DNA of 64,000 nucleotides from Thamnidium elegans (lineage: Eukaryota > Mucoromycota > Mucoromycetes > Mucorales > Mucoraceae). Of this stretch, positions 49,056 to 60,840 are shown piece after piece. The notes beneath the pieces were generated by a model. That model was not told where the DNA came from, ran no database searches, and saw only the letters and a program-made list of their open reading frames with translations. Position 1 is the stretch's first letter. Each line of letters begins with the position of its first letter. Made by a program: the position numbers and the translations under genes. Location of the stretch: the NCBI GenBank assembly GCA_025201345.1, contig JAIXMG010000004.1:1302001-1366000 (forward strand). The letters are read 5' to 3'.

Positions 49056-52000
49056 ATTGTATAGATTATAAATAGTAGGATATATATATATGTAATTATA
49101 GTAAATAAAAAATAAAAGCGGCTGAAAGAAACTAGCAAAGGAAAAAAAGAAAGAGGGAAAGTGTATATTTTAAACAGAGTTAAAAATATGGTATTTATAT
49201 GAGGTTTTATATATTGTGGGCCTCTTTTCGCTGGCTTGTAACTTCGATCTTAAAAAAAAAATTAAAACAGCGGAAGCTTCGGTTCGACTGACTTCCTTAT
49301 TCAACTAGACCTATAAACCAGTTTTTTTTTTTTGCAACACTCCGAAGGACCCATGACCAGTTTCTATTGATTTGTGTTCATTTTTCGCGCTATTGTCACA
49401 GTTGAAGTATCACTAACATCGACTTTTGACTCTTCGAATCCGGACAATGTGCTATTCACGTTGTTCCAATTTTATTGCATTTTTTTTTACTCGCAACAAA
49501 GCCTAACGAATATATTTTGGTGTTATTTTTCTCCGACTTTATAAATAAAACCGCTCGCCCCTCCGTAACTGGGGATCAATTGACTATCCAAAAACTTCCC
49601 TTATCTTTTGTTATACTCGCTGTTACGGTAGATGTTAATGCCGCTAGGACATATATATCGCCGATGCAACAGATTATAGATTTTTTTTAAGCTCGTCGTA
49701 TTTTTCAATTGATCGTCTACTGATTGATATATGCTCTTGAATATTACAAAATATAAGTTATATATGTAACACAATCACGCGCCCGTGCACATACTAATAA
49801 TAAGAAAAAAAAAAGAATAAACTCCGGAGCTTGTCATTTAAAGATAAAATACACAGGAAAAAAGATCTATTCTACAATTAATTATTGAAAACCGCCTATG
49901 AACTTTAAATGTTAAAATACTCACGGTAATGGCATATCTAATAAAGAAACACTCTGTAAACCGGTATTCAAATTCAGAAATTAGATACAAGTTGATATTC
50001 TAAAGCAATTTATCTTTTGAAGCATGTGTTTTTTTTTGCGTTAGAAAAAAAAACATATATATTAGTATTTGGATCATAGAGTTTATCAAACATTATATAC
50101 GATCGAATTTAATATGGAAGTAAAACTAGCTATAAATGGCAACAGAAACAGCACGCCCAACAACAAACAAAAATGAATAGTACAATTGACCAAGTTTCAC
50201 CTTTTTTTTTTCTTTGATCTTTGAGCGTTTAGTATATTTAATTGAAATCTTACCAGTTATGTGTTGTGAGAAATGACAAGCCAGGGAACCAATAAGAAAG
50301 GAAAGCGAATGTATGCATGTACGAGAAGCACTTCCATTCTATTTCATCGAAATATCCCGCACATATCTAGTATCAAATATAATAAGTCCTTTTAAGTTTA
50401 TTACAATAAGAATCATAAATTAGTTGGTGTTACTTATACAGTTTAAAGTATGGTTTCTACTTGAGCGACACGATGGCCCTTGGATCGATACCACTTAGAT
50501 TAAACAAATCAATGTCACACGATCGTTTTCACTCTAGAACGTTTCTTATTACTTTTGTAAATGAGAAAGTATGTTGCATTAAATTTACTTTTATATTACT
50601 TTATTGTAGAACCGCCATAATAAATGTTTAGATCCGAGGAGGGGAAATAAACAAAATTAGAACCGGACCCGTTATTTCTATCTCCACACAGCGTAATTTT
50701 TACAGATGAAACTTGACTAATGGGCGCAAATTACATATGTGCTCAAAAAATTAAATATTGTTACCGGGATTAAAGTCCTGGTTGTTTTGTATGCTACTCT
50801 TATACAATTAAAGAGTTTGTATAGTTTATGGCATCTATGGTCTTCGAATATCTTATTTTACGGTATGAAATTTAATCGTATCATATAACGACTTTCTATT
50901 TTTATATTTTTCCCGACGTTGACTTCCCTTTATTGTACTTCCTCCCGTTCCGTCAAGTTTGTAGACTTGGTAAGCTAATGGTTTATAGTTATTTTGGGAG
51001 GACGTATCTATAAAGTTATTAGCTAAGAGTACATTAGTATAAATTTTTTTTATATATAAACGTTCCTTTTAGTAAACTTTTTATTCTTTTAGAATTCAAA
51101 TATTTTAAAAAGCTGGAGTTACAGTTACACGTCTAGTCTGGGTACAGCGCACAGATAACGATTAAAGTTCATGTCACTAAGATATACATATATTATTATT
51201 TTGTCTTTTCTATCAAAATTATAGCAGATCAATTAACGCACTCAGCTACATATCTTTTTTTTTTTTAAAAAAAATAGAGGTACTACGAAGTGTATAAGAA
51301 TAGTTTAGTCTGTATACGCTATGGCCGCTATTTTTTTTTTAAAAAAAAAAATCGTTTATTAAAAAAAAGAATGGGCAAAGAAAAAAAAGAATAACTAGGA
51401 GCGTACGAATGCATATAAATATACATATTTGTATATAGCGTAACAACTTAAGGCTTAGCTAAACCAAACGTTCTCTAATTATAAATTAGATTAGATGCAT
51501 ATTTTTTTCTATATAATTTTCAAAAAAAAATGTTTGCTATTTTTTGTCCCTTTTAAAAAGTATATGGATAAAGTGGTGACCAATTTATAGAATACATAGG
51601 CTTGAATGAGTCATGACATAAAAAAAAATGGTGTTGTTTCTGTGGAGCGCTTTCTGGGAGACCAAACTAAATTTTAGAGTGACTGGTATCGTATACTGGT
51701 AGGAAAATGAAATCATTATTCCCATGGTTACTCATCATTGTATGACTACTACTATATACTCATCCAACTGCCTTTTGTATCAAAACCCTGAACATATGTT
51801 TATTACGTGTTAAAGGGTCTGTCCAATTATAAAGATTTCATTCAACTTCCTCTTTCCAAGACTACGTCTATTTTAAATGATATTTCCGGGGCACGTAATA
51901 TCAGTATTGTAGTCCTACGAGCTTTCTCAATACATCCGATTATTTTCACCTCCCGCTTTCTTGTTTAGCCCTTAGATAATGCTCCATACCAACCCGATCA

Positions 52001-54747
52001 GACCATTTGTACTGTCAAAATATGAGCAATACGTCTCTCAATATCAATTGATCTACTCCGAATAAGCCTATCCTCTCCCCTCACTAATTCAATTTAGTAT
52101 TATTTTTATTCCTGCGGCCTTAAACTTTTAAGTCCATCTAGATGGCTTTACTTTATATATAATTTTGCACTTCCCTCTATTTGGTCGTGTAACTTTTAAA
52201 ATCAAATAAAACTGATGGGGCTTTTGTCACTTCTGTCAAAATTTTTGAAAGCATTTGTAGACAGTATTTTTCTTTTATGTATAACATGACTCTTTCTTTA
52301 TTAAAATTAATATATATCGCTTTTGTCAATTATAAAATTTTGGACCCTATTAGTACGCCGTATGACAAACGGAAAAAAGTTTAATTTAGTATAGAGTTTT
52401 AAATCTGTGTTTTTTCCTGCTTCATGTGCAAAGCATGTGTATTACCTCAAGCGGTCCACATGTAGAATCGTAAATATTATAAGTCAGCAAAAAAAAAAAA
52501 AACTTAGAAACAGTGAGATCAAAATACTTTTTTTTTACTCTATCCCATTCGCGAATTACGAAATATAATTAACAACTTTGAAATCAATAAACTTGAGCGC
52601 AGCAAGTAATATGTCAATTGATTCTGCTACTGGTCATACAAAAAAAGGGACTACTATTGTAATGTTTGAACGTGTTCAGGAAAAATCTTTGGTTTGTGTA
52701 ACCGCTACTAGTTAACAATCAACAAGCACAGACACTCTGCCATACTCATTGGGCTGGTGCATAACCTTAATATAAGTGCGCTTTTGTATTACTGGCCAAT
52801 AAAAGTCAGTAGTAGATCATCCCATCAATCCGATCGGTATTGTGACAAATCATATTCTTTTTTTATAAATCCAAATTTTTTCTCATCAGATAATTAAAAG
52901 TCATATCAAATGAGGGATGTGCAGTGAAAAAAAAAATGAAAATAAAGATGTATGTCTTTTTAATTGAAAAGGGTCATAAAGTACTATTGGGTACGAAGAG
53001 AGTTTTCTTATTTACGGTATTATGGTTGGAGAATCCAAATTGGTTTGGTCAGTATATTGATGGCAAATCTTTATGGCGATACAAACGACTTGGTTCGGGA
53101 TCAGTCAAAAACGAAACGCCAATACTGTAGCCAGACGGCTTCGAGGATTACAAATAATCCTTAATAGGAAGTGCTACACGAATTACTTACAAATTTCCAT
53201 CTTTTTACTGTACAGTGCCGATAGGTTCAAATGGCGGATTTCCTTGGCCGAATAGCGTATATTATTTTTACTTTAATGCCTTGAATAGATAGAAACAGAA
53301 CGTTTGCTATTACTTTTCATGATACATCATACGCGGATCAACATGCTTCAGCAATTGTTGCGTGGATGTCTTCTTTAACGGATTTTTTTTAATACGACAG
53401 TCGAAAATTTGAAATCCGCTATTTGAACTGTAAACATTTTGAAAAAAGTGTGCTCTTTACTAAGCTGATATCCTGGTGATCGTAAAAAGTAAAATACCTA
53501 ACACTCCCTAATATCCGACTGTTGTACAAACGTTACATACTTTCAATCTATTAGTTTCACATTCTTGCAAAGATAATAAAAAGTAGTTAAACTATCTAAG
53601 GATGGCAGTTATTTCGTTCGAGTCATAAACTAATAAGGTTCAATTAAAAATCAATGGCTTAGCCGGGTATACATAGGTTCTTTTATTTGAAAACGAGAAC
53701 AGCTCCCCATCTCCAGTATTTGGCGAAACTGGTAAAACTGCTCCCTCAAGCTACATTCTTAAAAAGAGTAAAAATCTTTAGTTACAAGGATCCTTAATCG
53801 AAAGCTAACATATCTGAAAAGGCTTACATGATGAGTACAATCTTAGGAAGGAAATATGGCAAATAAAACTATTTGATATACGCTGTCGCTTAGAATTGAT
53901 AAATACTTTTTCCCAAAGCATTAGATCTGACGATTAAAAAAAAGCTTTTTCACTTATTTTAATAGTTCTAAGATTTGATACACCTCCTTTAAATACTTTC
54001 GGGTTTATTGTTTTACTTGGCTATATTTCTTACAAGGGATTCGTTTATAAAGTTCATTTTACGCAACCCTTTTTCCGTTTCTCCCAAATTACAATTATTA
54101 TGATTTTGTATTTTAATAAATTATGGCTTTTGGGCCTATGATGTCGGCTTATATATATATATACTGCATTGCAGTTAAATTCTTTCTTACGGAGATGATC
54201 AAATGAAACTTTGCTTACAATCTAGTTTTTTTTAAAAAAAATCTGACTCTGAATAATAAAGCGAGTTGTAGAATTTTCAAAAAAAAATCTATATCGCAAA
54301 GCGTACACAAATCCTCATTTGAGTTATTATCTCTAGACTTAGCTAGTTGTACTATAGAAGGAGGTCGTATAATCTTATGACTCTATGGTCATTCGTTGCC
54401 TAAAAATATTAAAAACGTGAAACAAGAAAATTTAGGTTTCTTGCATCACTTTGGCACTATATATGATTTCAAAAATTTGCTTCGTAATACAGTAGCAGCT
54501 CTATTTAAGGGTAGCCGAAATCTGGAAGAAATCCAATCTTAAATTGAACAGTGGACGGGATAATTACACAATATCCAGCAATAAAAATACTGCACAAGTA
54601 TTAAATGTACTGTATTGATCGAGTCAGTTATAGTAATAAACACATTTCTAACGAACAAGCGAGGTGAAAGCGAAAGAGTAGAAAGAGCAATTATGCTAAA
54701 GAAAAAAGACCAGCTTGAAAATCATTGCTAAGAAAAAGTCTCATTGG
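49056..54747. other. 5.7 kb gene-poor, decayed-repeat region
   Basis: No intact gene. Small frames at 49475, 52924, 52964 and 53073 show no convincing family. Around 51735-51830 a pattern of Cys, then PEH, then Cys (CLLYQNPEHMFITC) resembles the zinc-knuckle-like segment near the C-terminus of LINE reverse transcriptases; this is tentative. At 54487-54518 there is a pogo-like terminal sequence. (TA)n and poly(A) runs are frequent. Confidence 0.5.
54487..54518. mobile_element. Pogo-like terminal-sequence fragment
   Basis: TACAGTAGCAGCTCTATTTA followed by AGGGTAGCC. It is similar to 59772-59800 (TACAGTAGCGGCTCTATCTA). The CAGTAGxxxCTCTATxTAAGGGT form is like the terminal repeats of Tc1/pogo-type DNA transposons; no transposase is nearby. 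Confidence 0.3.
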
Positions 54748-55018
54748 AATAAATCATATAAAATAATTAATTATGTGTCATTTTAATACATAGCTCTGTA
54801 TTATTTTAATTGATAACAATAAAGTTTTTAATAGAATTTAATGTTTGAGCTTTCGTAGAATAATATATACAGTATATTTTTCTGTGCAATAGCTTGGGTA
54901 GGTTCAGGAATTATTTAAATTATTATAATCCATCATTGTTCGTCCGTTATCCTTTTTAAAACATTCGTTTTTATACGAATATTCAGGCATCACTTCTAAA
55001 AAAGTAATTTTATTAATG
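54748..55018. repeat. 271-bp dispersed repeat, copy 1
   Basis: Matches 60090-60360 base for base except about two substitutions, same orientation. No coding potential seen. Probably a recent duplicate or non-autonomous element; no clear terminal inverted repeats. Confidence 0.85.
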
Positions 55019-55184
55019 TTTAAAATAAGGTGTTTTCTGTGTATAATTAAAAGTCAGGAAATGATTCTTTTGCCCAAGTTACTTAATGAAAGTTAGTCAT
55101 CAAGTCATTGTCTTTAACACCAAATATTGAAAACCGCTTGTTGTTATATATTTTTCTCGATTTTTCCTACTTTTTTTGTGGTCG

Positions 55185-55845
55185 GTAATTTTTGCCATTT
55201 TTGATCATTTTTGGGGATCAACCCCTTTTGTTTTTCGATTTTTTTTCTCAGATTTTTTGCAATTAATCCCGATCTACTTTTCTTTTCTTTGTGAAAAAAT
55301 CAATGCTAATAAAATACTCTTTTAGATGCATCTAATCCATCTAAAAGCATATTTTTACTAAAAATACTGAGCGAGTATTCAGCATTTAAAGACGTTTTTT
55401 TTTTTACTAAAATTTGAGTTAAGCGGAACTTAAAATAGCGTTTTCTTTAAAGCGCGTTTTCTCGCTCAGTTTTGGTTTTAGCACATTTATTTATAAATAA
55501 ACAATGAAGGGTTTTTAAAGATCTATAATCGTTGCTATAACCAAAAATAGTAATAAAAAAATACATTTTATGTAATCACGGAAATGAAAAAGTCGAGAAA
55601 AATTGTTACACAGAAAACGCATGTCATTTTTTTCAAAAAAAAAAAGTTATTTTTAAACAGTGATTACTCTTTCAATTTTTGAATTAAAAATTTGATTTAA
55701 AATGGATTAAATGCGTCTAAACAAGTACTTTACTATCCTTGTTTTTTTTTACAAAGAAAGGAAACTTGGATCCGGAGTAATCGCAAAAAAACCGTGATTT
55801 TTGGCCAAAAAACAAAAGGGGTTGACCCCCAAAAATGAAAATCGA
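55185..55845. mobile_element. Fold-back (long inverted repeat) element, MITE-like
   Basis: The left arm about 55185-55390 and the right arm about 55655-55845 are inverted copies with many substitutions. Both contain CATTTTTGGGG(A/G)TCAACC, CCTTTTGTTTTT, TTTCTTTGT and (T/C)GCAT(C/T)TAATCCAT in the same order, read toward the centre. The loop of about 270 bp has no frame of note. No transposase is present, so it would be non-autonomous. Confidence 0.6.
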
Positions 55846-56810
55846 AAAAAAAAACAAAAAAACAAAAAAAAGTACGTTTTTAATTTTTTTTTATCAAAGA
55901 TGTATTCGAAACAACTATTTTGTATTATACAACTTGGGTCCGAAACGCGTTTTCTGTTTTTTAATAAATTAAAGACCATTATTTATTATAAGTGCTGAAA
56001 TTAGCAGTGTTTTCTTATGTGAGCGATTTTTAAGCTGCGAAATCTCAATGAGATCTTTTTTTTTAGCAGTAATTATCACACCACAGTTGCTCTTTTCTTC
56101 CTGCCTTTTCCCCCCTCGTATCCCTTCAGAGTGTTCTTATTATTATTACGTTTTTATAGTTGACTCGAGTAATATATAAAAACGTAGTTACCATGTGCTC
56201 AATGGCAAATAAAATAATTTACAGAACAATAAAATAAATCGAGTGCCACTGCCAATAAACAACGGTATCATTGCGTTGATAACAAAGAAGATCATAATGA
56301 CATTTAGACACAGTGTAGTGCCATTCATATGAGTTTTTTTTTTAAGAGCAAGATAATGACCAAAGGAATTACAAAAGAAAATGTACAGTCAATTGCAGCG
56401 TGTAATAAAGGAAAGATGATTAAAAGAATAACTATAAACGCTAAGGAAATATCCTATTTTAAAAAACCTCTAAGCACTACTGGTATTCTGTTTATTTATT
56501 TAATATAAAAGAATAGTAATTTTTTAAGATAAGAAAGTTTAAAAAAGTTGGTTTTATTAAGTTAAAAGATTGGTATGCCAGAGCTGATAAACAAGTAATA
56601 TCTGTAAATATTTGTATCATCGTATCCCGACTAGTAACCATACAGTGCCCTTGAAAGCCTTTCTTTTATGGCACCCACAAAGTGCCCTCAATCGAGCCTT
56701 TTCTTTACGGAGCCGGCTATTTCTGACTAAACATGGTATTGGATAGAACTCGCAGCAAAAGCAAAAGGAATAGAGATTAAATAAAGTTTTGTAGCAGAGC
56801 ATTGTACCAG

Positions 56811-56852
<42 letters not shown>

Positions 56853-57211
56853 AGAGTTGCGTACCAAAGTATAGGAAGAAACCAACCAAAATCTTGTGAA
56901 AGAGACCCACCCAAAGTCTCAAATGAATTTTTGCATATAACAGGAGTAAAAGGTTTTAAAATATTTTTGACAGCATTTACAGTAGAGACCAAACAAAGTA
57001 TCACACCAAACTATTGTACCAAAGTATAGTAGTAAACCACCAAAGCCTTGAAACAAAGCAAAATAATAGACCAGAAGAAAGCCTTGAATAAAGCTTTGAA
57101 CAGAACAGAACCAAACGTGTTAAAATTATTTTGACAGAATTTTAAAGAGTTTTAGAAACTACCTGGGGTATTCTTCTATTACTTTGACAGCCATTGAGCA
57201 TGTGTGAAAAG

Positions 57212-57243
<32 letters not shown>

Positions 57244-57833
57244 TTTCTTTATAACTTTGTTTTTAGTTTAGTCTTTACCATAGAAGTCAAAAGGAAGAAA
57301 ACACTACTTCAAGTGAAACATTTTTCTTAATCTTTTTTTTTTTTTTTAATAGTTACTCTTTTTTACTTCCTAAATTATTCAAGTCCAACATGTACATTAG
57401 CATTCTACAGGTTCGAACAAAAAGTAAATAATGATGTAATTTTTTTTTTCATCAACCAAAGCCAAAGTTAAACTCGCCCTCCCAGTACATTTAATCGATG
57501 CTCTCTTCCTTAATCAAAATAAGTGCAAAGATATATGTTAAAACGAGTAGTTCTTTCATTGTAAAGGATCATCATCTTTTTAATTTATTATAGTTTCTAA
57601 TACGCCATATTTTTGTGTGTCACAACTGTCCAAAAAAAAGAGGCCGTGCTTTTTTATCAGTACATGAATTACCCTTCCTCACTTTTCTATGTGACGCGAT
57701 CTTGTTTCTATTTTTATTTGAGAAAAAAAAAAAGACTTTTTTCCCGCTCTTTCTTTACTTCTTTATCACTTCTGAAATAAGGTATGTACATACTAGTTTT
57801 ATTTCAACTTACTCACACTTTTCTTTTTTATCC
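55846..57833. other. 2 kb intergenic, ACCAAAG-rich and homopolymer tracts
   Basis: Poly(T) at 56813-56849, an ACCAAAG/ACCAGAG-word-rich segment (56850-57120) and (TAA)n at 57220-57240. At 56640-56710 two imperfect copies of an AGTGCCCT..AGCCTTTCTTTT..GG-type unit occur. No gene recognised. Confidence 0.5.
57052..57113 (+). repeat. Short dispersed repeat related to 60362-60423
   Basis: Shares AATAGACCAGAAGAAAG, CTT, AATAAAG and GAACAGAACAGAACCA with 60362-60423 at roughly 90% identity. It lies in a stretch (56850-57120) rich in ACCAAAG-like words. Confidence 0.75.
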
Positions 57834-58420
57834 CAGGTCCTACTGCTGTATCCGAAATGGGTGTTCTTTGAAACCTCGTGATGGATTGATGCTCTCTATA
57901 CCGCGTCTTCTAGGCTGGCTGGTAGGGCGTACGTCGTCATAAGTATGTGCGGGGTACACGGCAACGCTTCTTCTGATTGTGCTCACTAGTTGAGCACCGC
58001 GGTGGCTCTGTGATGGTACATACTTCCTCAAGTTAGCAGAGGATACGCGATTCAGGTGAGCCTAAACGACACCTGATGACCGACGCCTTGTTATGCTTGT
58101 TATGTGGATGTACTGGTGGCTCTGGCGTATGGATGTGGTGATCTTACTGCTGTGGCGAATTGAAAAGCCCTAGGTGTGGACTTTCTTTCTAACCTTGGTT
58201 TCACTGGATGTGATGGTTCTGTCTGTTTCCCTGGTTTCTTGACCTCTGGTTTTTTAACTGTAATTACTTGATCTGATCCCTGGTGACGGGTTCACTTGAT
58301 CCTTGGTTTACTCCCTTCTCAAGTTCCTATTACTGTGAAAGTGTCTTCTATTTGAGGATTCTAAAGAATATCGGCCAAAAAAAAAAAAAAAAAAAAAAAA
58401 TTACATTCCTTTACACTACA

Positions 58421-58623
58421 AATGCTGGACATTTTGTCTAAAAATCCAATCCCCTCCTTTTGTCCTTGCCTCTTCTGTCCGCGCCTCTCTCTCTCTCTCT
58501 CTCTCTCTCTCGTAACAATGCTAGACATTTTGTTAAAAAAAAAAACTCCTTCCGCTCTTTCTGTCCTTGTCTCTGCTGTCCACGCCTCTCTCTCTCCATC
58601 TCTCTCTCTCTCTCTCTCATAAC
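58421..58623. repeat. Tandem repeat, two about 100-bp units with (CT)n
   Basis: Each unit begins AATGCT(G/A)GACATTTTGT, has CTCCTT..CTGTCCTTG..CTGTCC and ends in a (CT)n tract. Unit 1 is 58421-58516, unit 2 about 58517-58623, and a third unit starts at 58624 and breaks off. Confidence 0.85.
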
Positions 58624-58648
58624 AATGCTGGACATTTTGTAAGGAGAT

Positions 58649-58824
58649 GTCACCTTGGTAGAAAGAAGAAAGAAGACTGAAAGAGATACTTTTCTCTTTT
58701 GGCATTTTCTTTCTTGCGAGTATATCGAGGTGGCGGGTCGCCTTGGTAGAAAGAGGAAAGAAGATTGAAAGAGATACTTTTCTCTTTTGGCATTTTCTTT
58801 CCTTCGAGTATATCGAGGTGGCCA
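58649..58824. repeat. 88-bp tandem repeat, two units
   Basis: 58649-58736 and 58737-58824 differ at only a few positions. Both start GTC(A/G)CCTTGGTAGAAAGA and end GAGTATATCGAGGTGGC. Confidence 0.9.
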
Positions 58825-59664
58825 ATCTCCTTGCAATAAAAAAAACTTTAAGGTGCTGGTCACTTTGACCAAAAAAAAAAACAAAAAAAACAGCTGGTAT
58901 TCTTTGGTCTCCCTCTTATAGTCGGCACTGGATCAGTAAGAAAGAACTTGGGTTGGTCGTAAATCTTGGTGACGGTGTTCCCTGATCCGTGGTGAGGATC
59001 GGGTAATTATAGTTTTAAAACCATGTCAATAAATCGTAAGTGGAAACAGGTGGTTCCAGATCTGAAGGTGGGATTAAGGTTGGAAAGATTGTCTGCATCT
59101 AGGTGTCTTTTCGTGAAGCCATGGCGGTTCGATTTATCGCATCTGTACAAAGGAGTTACTGGTACTGAAGCATAACTTGTATAATAAAGTTAGGTTATCA
59201 GGAGTCGTTTAAGTCCACCCAAATTGCGTATCTCCTGCTAACTTGAGGAAGTGTGTACCATCCCAGAACCGCCGTGGTTATTGACGGTGAGCCAGCTAGA
59301 AGAAGTGCTGTTGTGTGCTTACGTGTAACATACTTTGGCGCCGTATGCTTCTATCGGGCAGTTCTGGTTTTTCTGCGATATTTATAGCCAGTCCTCAGCT
59401 CAAATTAGGGTACACTGTTCATGTACAGCGCAGTAGCATCTGGGATGGGATCAGATGTGTTTCCGCCTTCACGTGGCTGATCCTGTTAGTATCAAAGTGT
59501 TCTTTTTTATACATTTATAAAAAGGTCTGATTTGAGAACCAAGAGAAACACGCTTTAATTAAATAAATAAAACTACACTTTTTTTTTCAAATAAATTTTT
59601 AAATAATGCTTTTAGAATTATACAACATCTTCTTACTGATAGATGCATAACACTATCATTCCGC

Positions 59665-59670
<6 letters not shown>

Positions 59671-59698
<28 letters not shown>
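59671..59698. repeat. (CT)n microsatellite
   Basis: An uninterrupted CT tract, seen directly. Confidence 0.9.
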
Positions 59699-59702
<4 letters not shown>

Positions 59703-59771
59703 CATGTATACTTACAATTGCATTGAACCCCAAGAATATATGAGCAGTATAACCCGGAAAAAAACGTGCTG

Positions 59772-59842
59772 TACAGTAGCGGCTCTATCTAAAGGTATTC
59801 GATTTAAGGGTAGGTTCTATTTAAGGGTGGATTTTTCCAGGA
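59772..59842. mobile_element. Pogo-like terminal-sequence fragment
   Basis: TACAGTAGCGGCTCTATCTA followed by AAGGTATTCGATTTAAGGG and a further TTCTATTTAAGGGTGG. Compare 54487-54518. TTTAAGGGT is repeated within it. No partner end or transposase was found in the window. Confidence 0.35.
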
Positions 59843-60089
59843 CACCTTCTTCTGTCCTCCGCTTTAATACCACTATTACCACTATTCGATTTCCGGGTGA
59901 AATACAATTTAACAAAACTACTAAATATATAAAAAGGAAGTCTTCAACTATTTTCGAGATGTGTCTATTTAATTTACGAGGAAATTATATGAAAGATTCT
60001 AGTCTTCAAGAATGTATTATTTACCAATATTATTCATAAACAAAAAAAGAAAAAGAATCGAAATGATAGAGAGAGAGAGAGTATAATGA

Positions 60090-60360
60090 AATAAATCATA
60101 TAAAATAATTAATTATGTGTCATTTTAATACATAGCTCTGTATTATTTTAATTGATAACAATAAAGTTTTTAATAGAATTTAATGTTTGAGCTTTCGTAG
60201 AATAATATATACAGTATATTTTTCTGTGCAATAGCTTGGGTAGGTTCAGGAATTATTTAAATTATTATAATCCATCATTGTTCGTCCGTTATCCTTTTTA
60301 AAACATTCGTTTTTATACGAACATTCAGGCATCACTTCTAAAAAAGTAATTTTATTAGTG
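60090..60360. repeat. 271-bp dispersed repeat, copy 2
   Basis: Near-identical to 54748-55018. It lies directly before the 62-bp repeat and Fanzor copy C. Confidence 0.85.
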
Positions 60361-60361
60361 T

Positions 60362-60423
60362 GACAAAGCAAAGTAATAGACCAGAAGAAAGTCTTGGATA
60401 AAGTTTCGAACAGAACAGAACCA
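60362..60423 (+). repeat. Short dispersed repeat related to 57052-57113
   Basis: See the partner entry. It abuts the Fanzor-like coding sequence at its 3' end. Confidence 0.75.
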
Positions 60424-60840
60424 ATTCATGGGAAAGGAATGAAAAAAATGTTAAGAAAAGAAGAGTTCCAAGTTTATCCACTTGATGAATACAAAACCTC
60501 GAGTATCTGCCCATCTTGTGAGTATCAGCTTGAAACTTTTAAAGAATGTATTAACCCAAGACCATATCGACGTTCAAAGAATCCTACTGTGAAGTGCCAT
60601 GGACTTTTAAGGTAAAACTATATATTACTATTATATGAATCAAAAAGCCTATATATAACCTGTGTTAATGTTTTAGATGCAAAAATCGAAAATGTTTAGA
60701 TTCCAAGGTGCTTACAGAAGAGGATACAAAGTTTAGATTATGGAATAGAGACTTGGAGCGATAAACTTTTTTCAGGCACTTTTTTAAAGTATCTGTTCAA
60801 TAATTTATGCTAATTGAACCTTTGTGAACAAAAATTATTG
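60424..60840 (+). pseudogene. Fanzor relic, copy C (C-terminal part only)
   Basis: Starts abruptly inside the protein at GKGMKKMLRKEEFQVYPLDE, continues YKTSSICPSCEYQLETF, INPRPYRRSKNPTVKCHGLL, and is spliced (60612 GTAAAA .. 60676 TTTTAG) to CKNRKCLDSKVLTEEDTK and RLWNRDL. The Cys-x2-Cys and Cys-x4-Cys zinc-ribbon pairs and the RLWNRD RuvC-III motif are intact. Directly after NRDL a frame slip replaces the expected AATLNF; the other frame reads AINFFRHFFK. No RuvC-I or upstream domains precede it, so it is a 5'-truncated fragment. Confidence 0.72.

Larger units (their letters stand above)
57945..59320. mobile_element. Inverted-repeat element with nested tandem repeats
   Basis: 57945-58080 and 59200-59320 are imperfect inverted copies. 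Both carry GATGGTACA(T/C)ACTTCCTC, AAGTTAGCAG, GATACGC and TAAACGAC(A/T)CCTGAT in the same order when one is reverse-complemented. Between them lie poly(A), two CT-rich tandem units of about 100 bp (58421-58623) and two 88-bp units (58649-58736 and 58737-58824). Frames across 58361-58884 are made by these repeats, not by a gene. Confidence 0.6.

Noticed and set aside
52924..53255. Overlapping 60-68 codon frames as an OTU or transposase relic
   Set aside because: Some protein-like composition but no order of conserved motifs that I could defend.
56640..56710. Tandem AGTGCCCT units as a transposon end
   Set aside because: Only two short imperfect copies, no matching opposite end in the window.
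58361..58884. Overlapping frames of 60-154 codons on both strands
   Set aside because: Made by (CT)n and the 88-bp and about 100-bp tandem repeats; both strands are open in several frames, which is typical of repeats.
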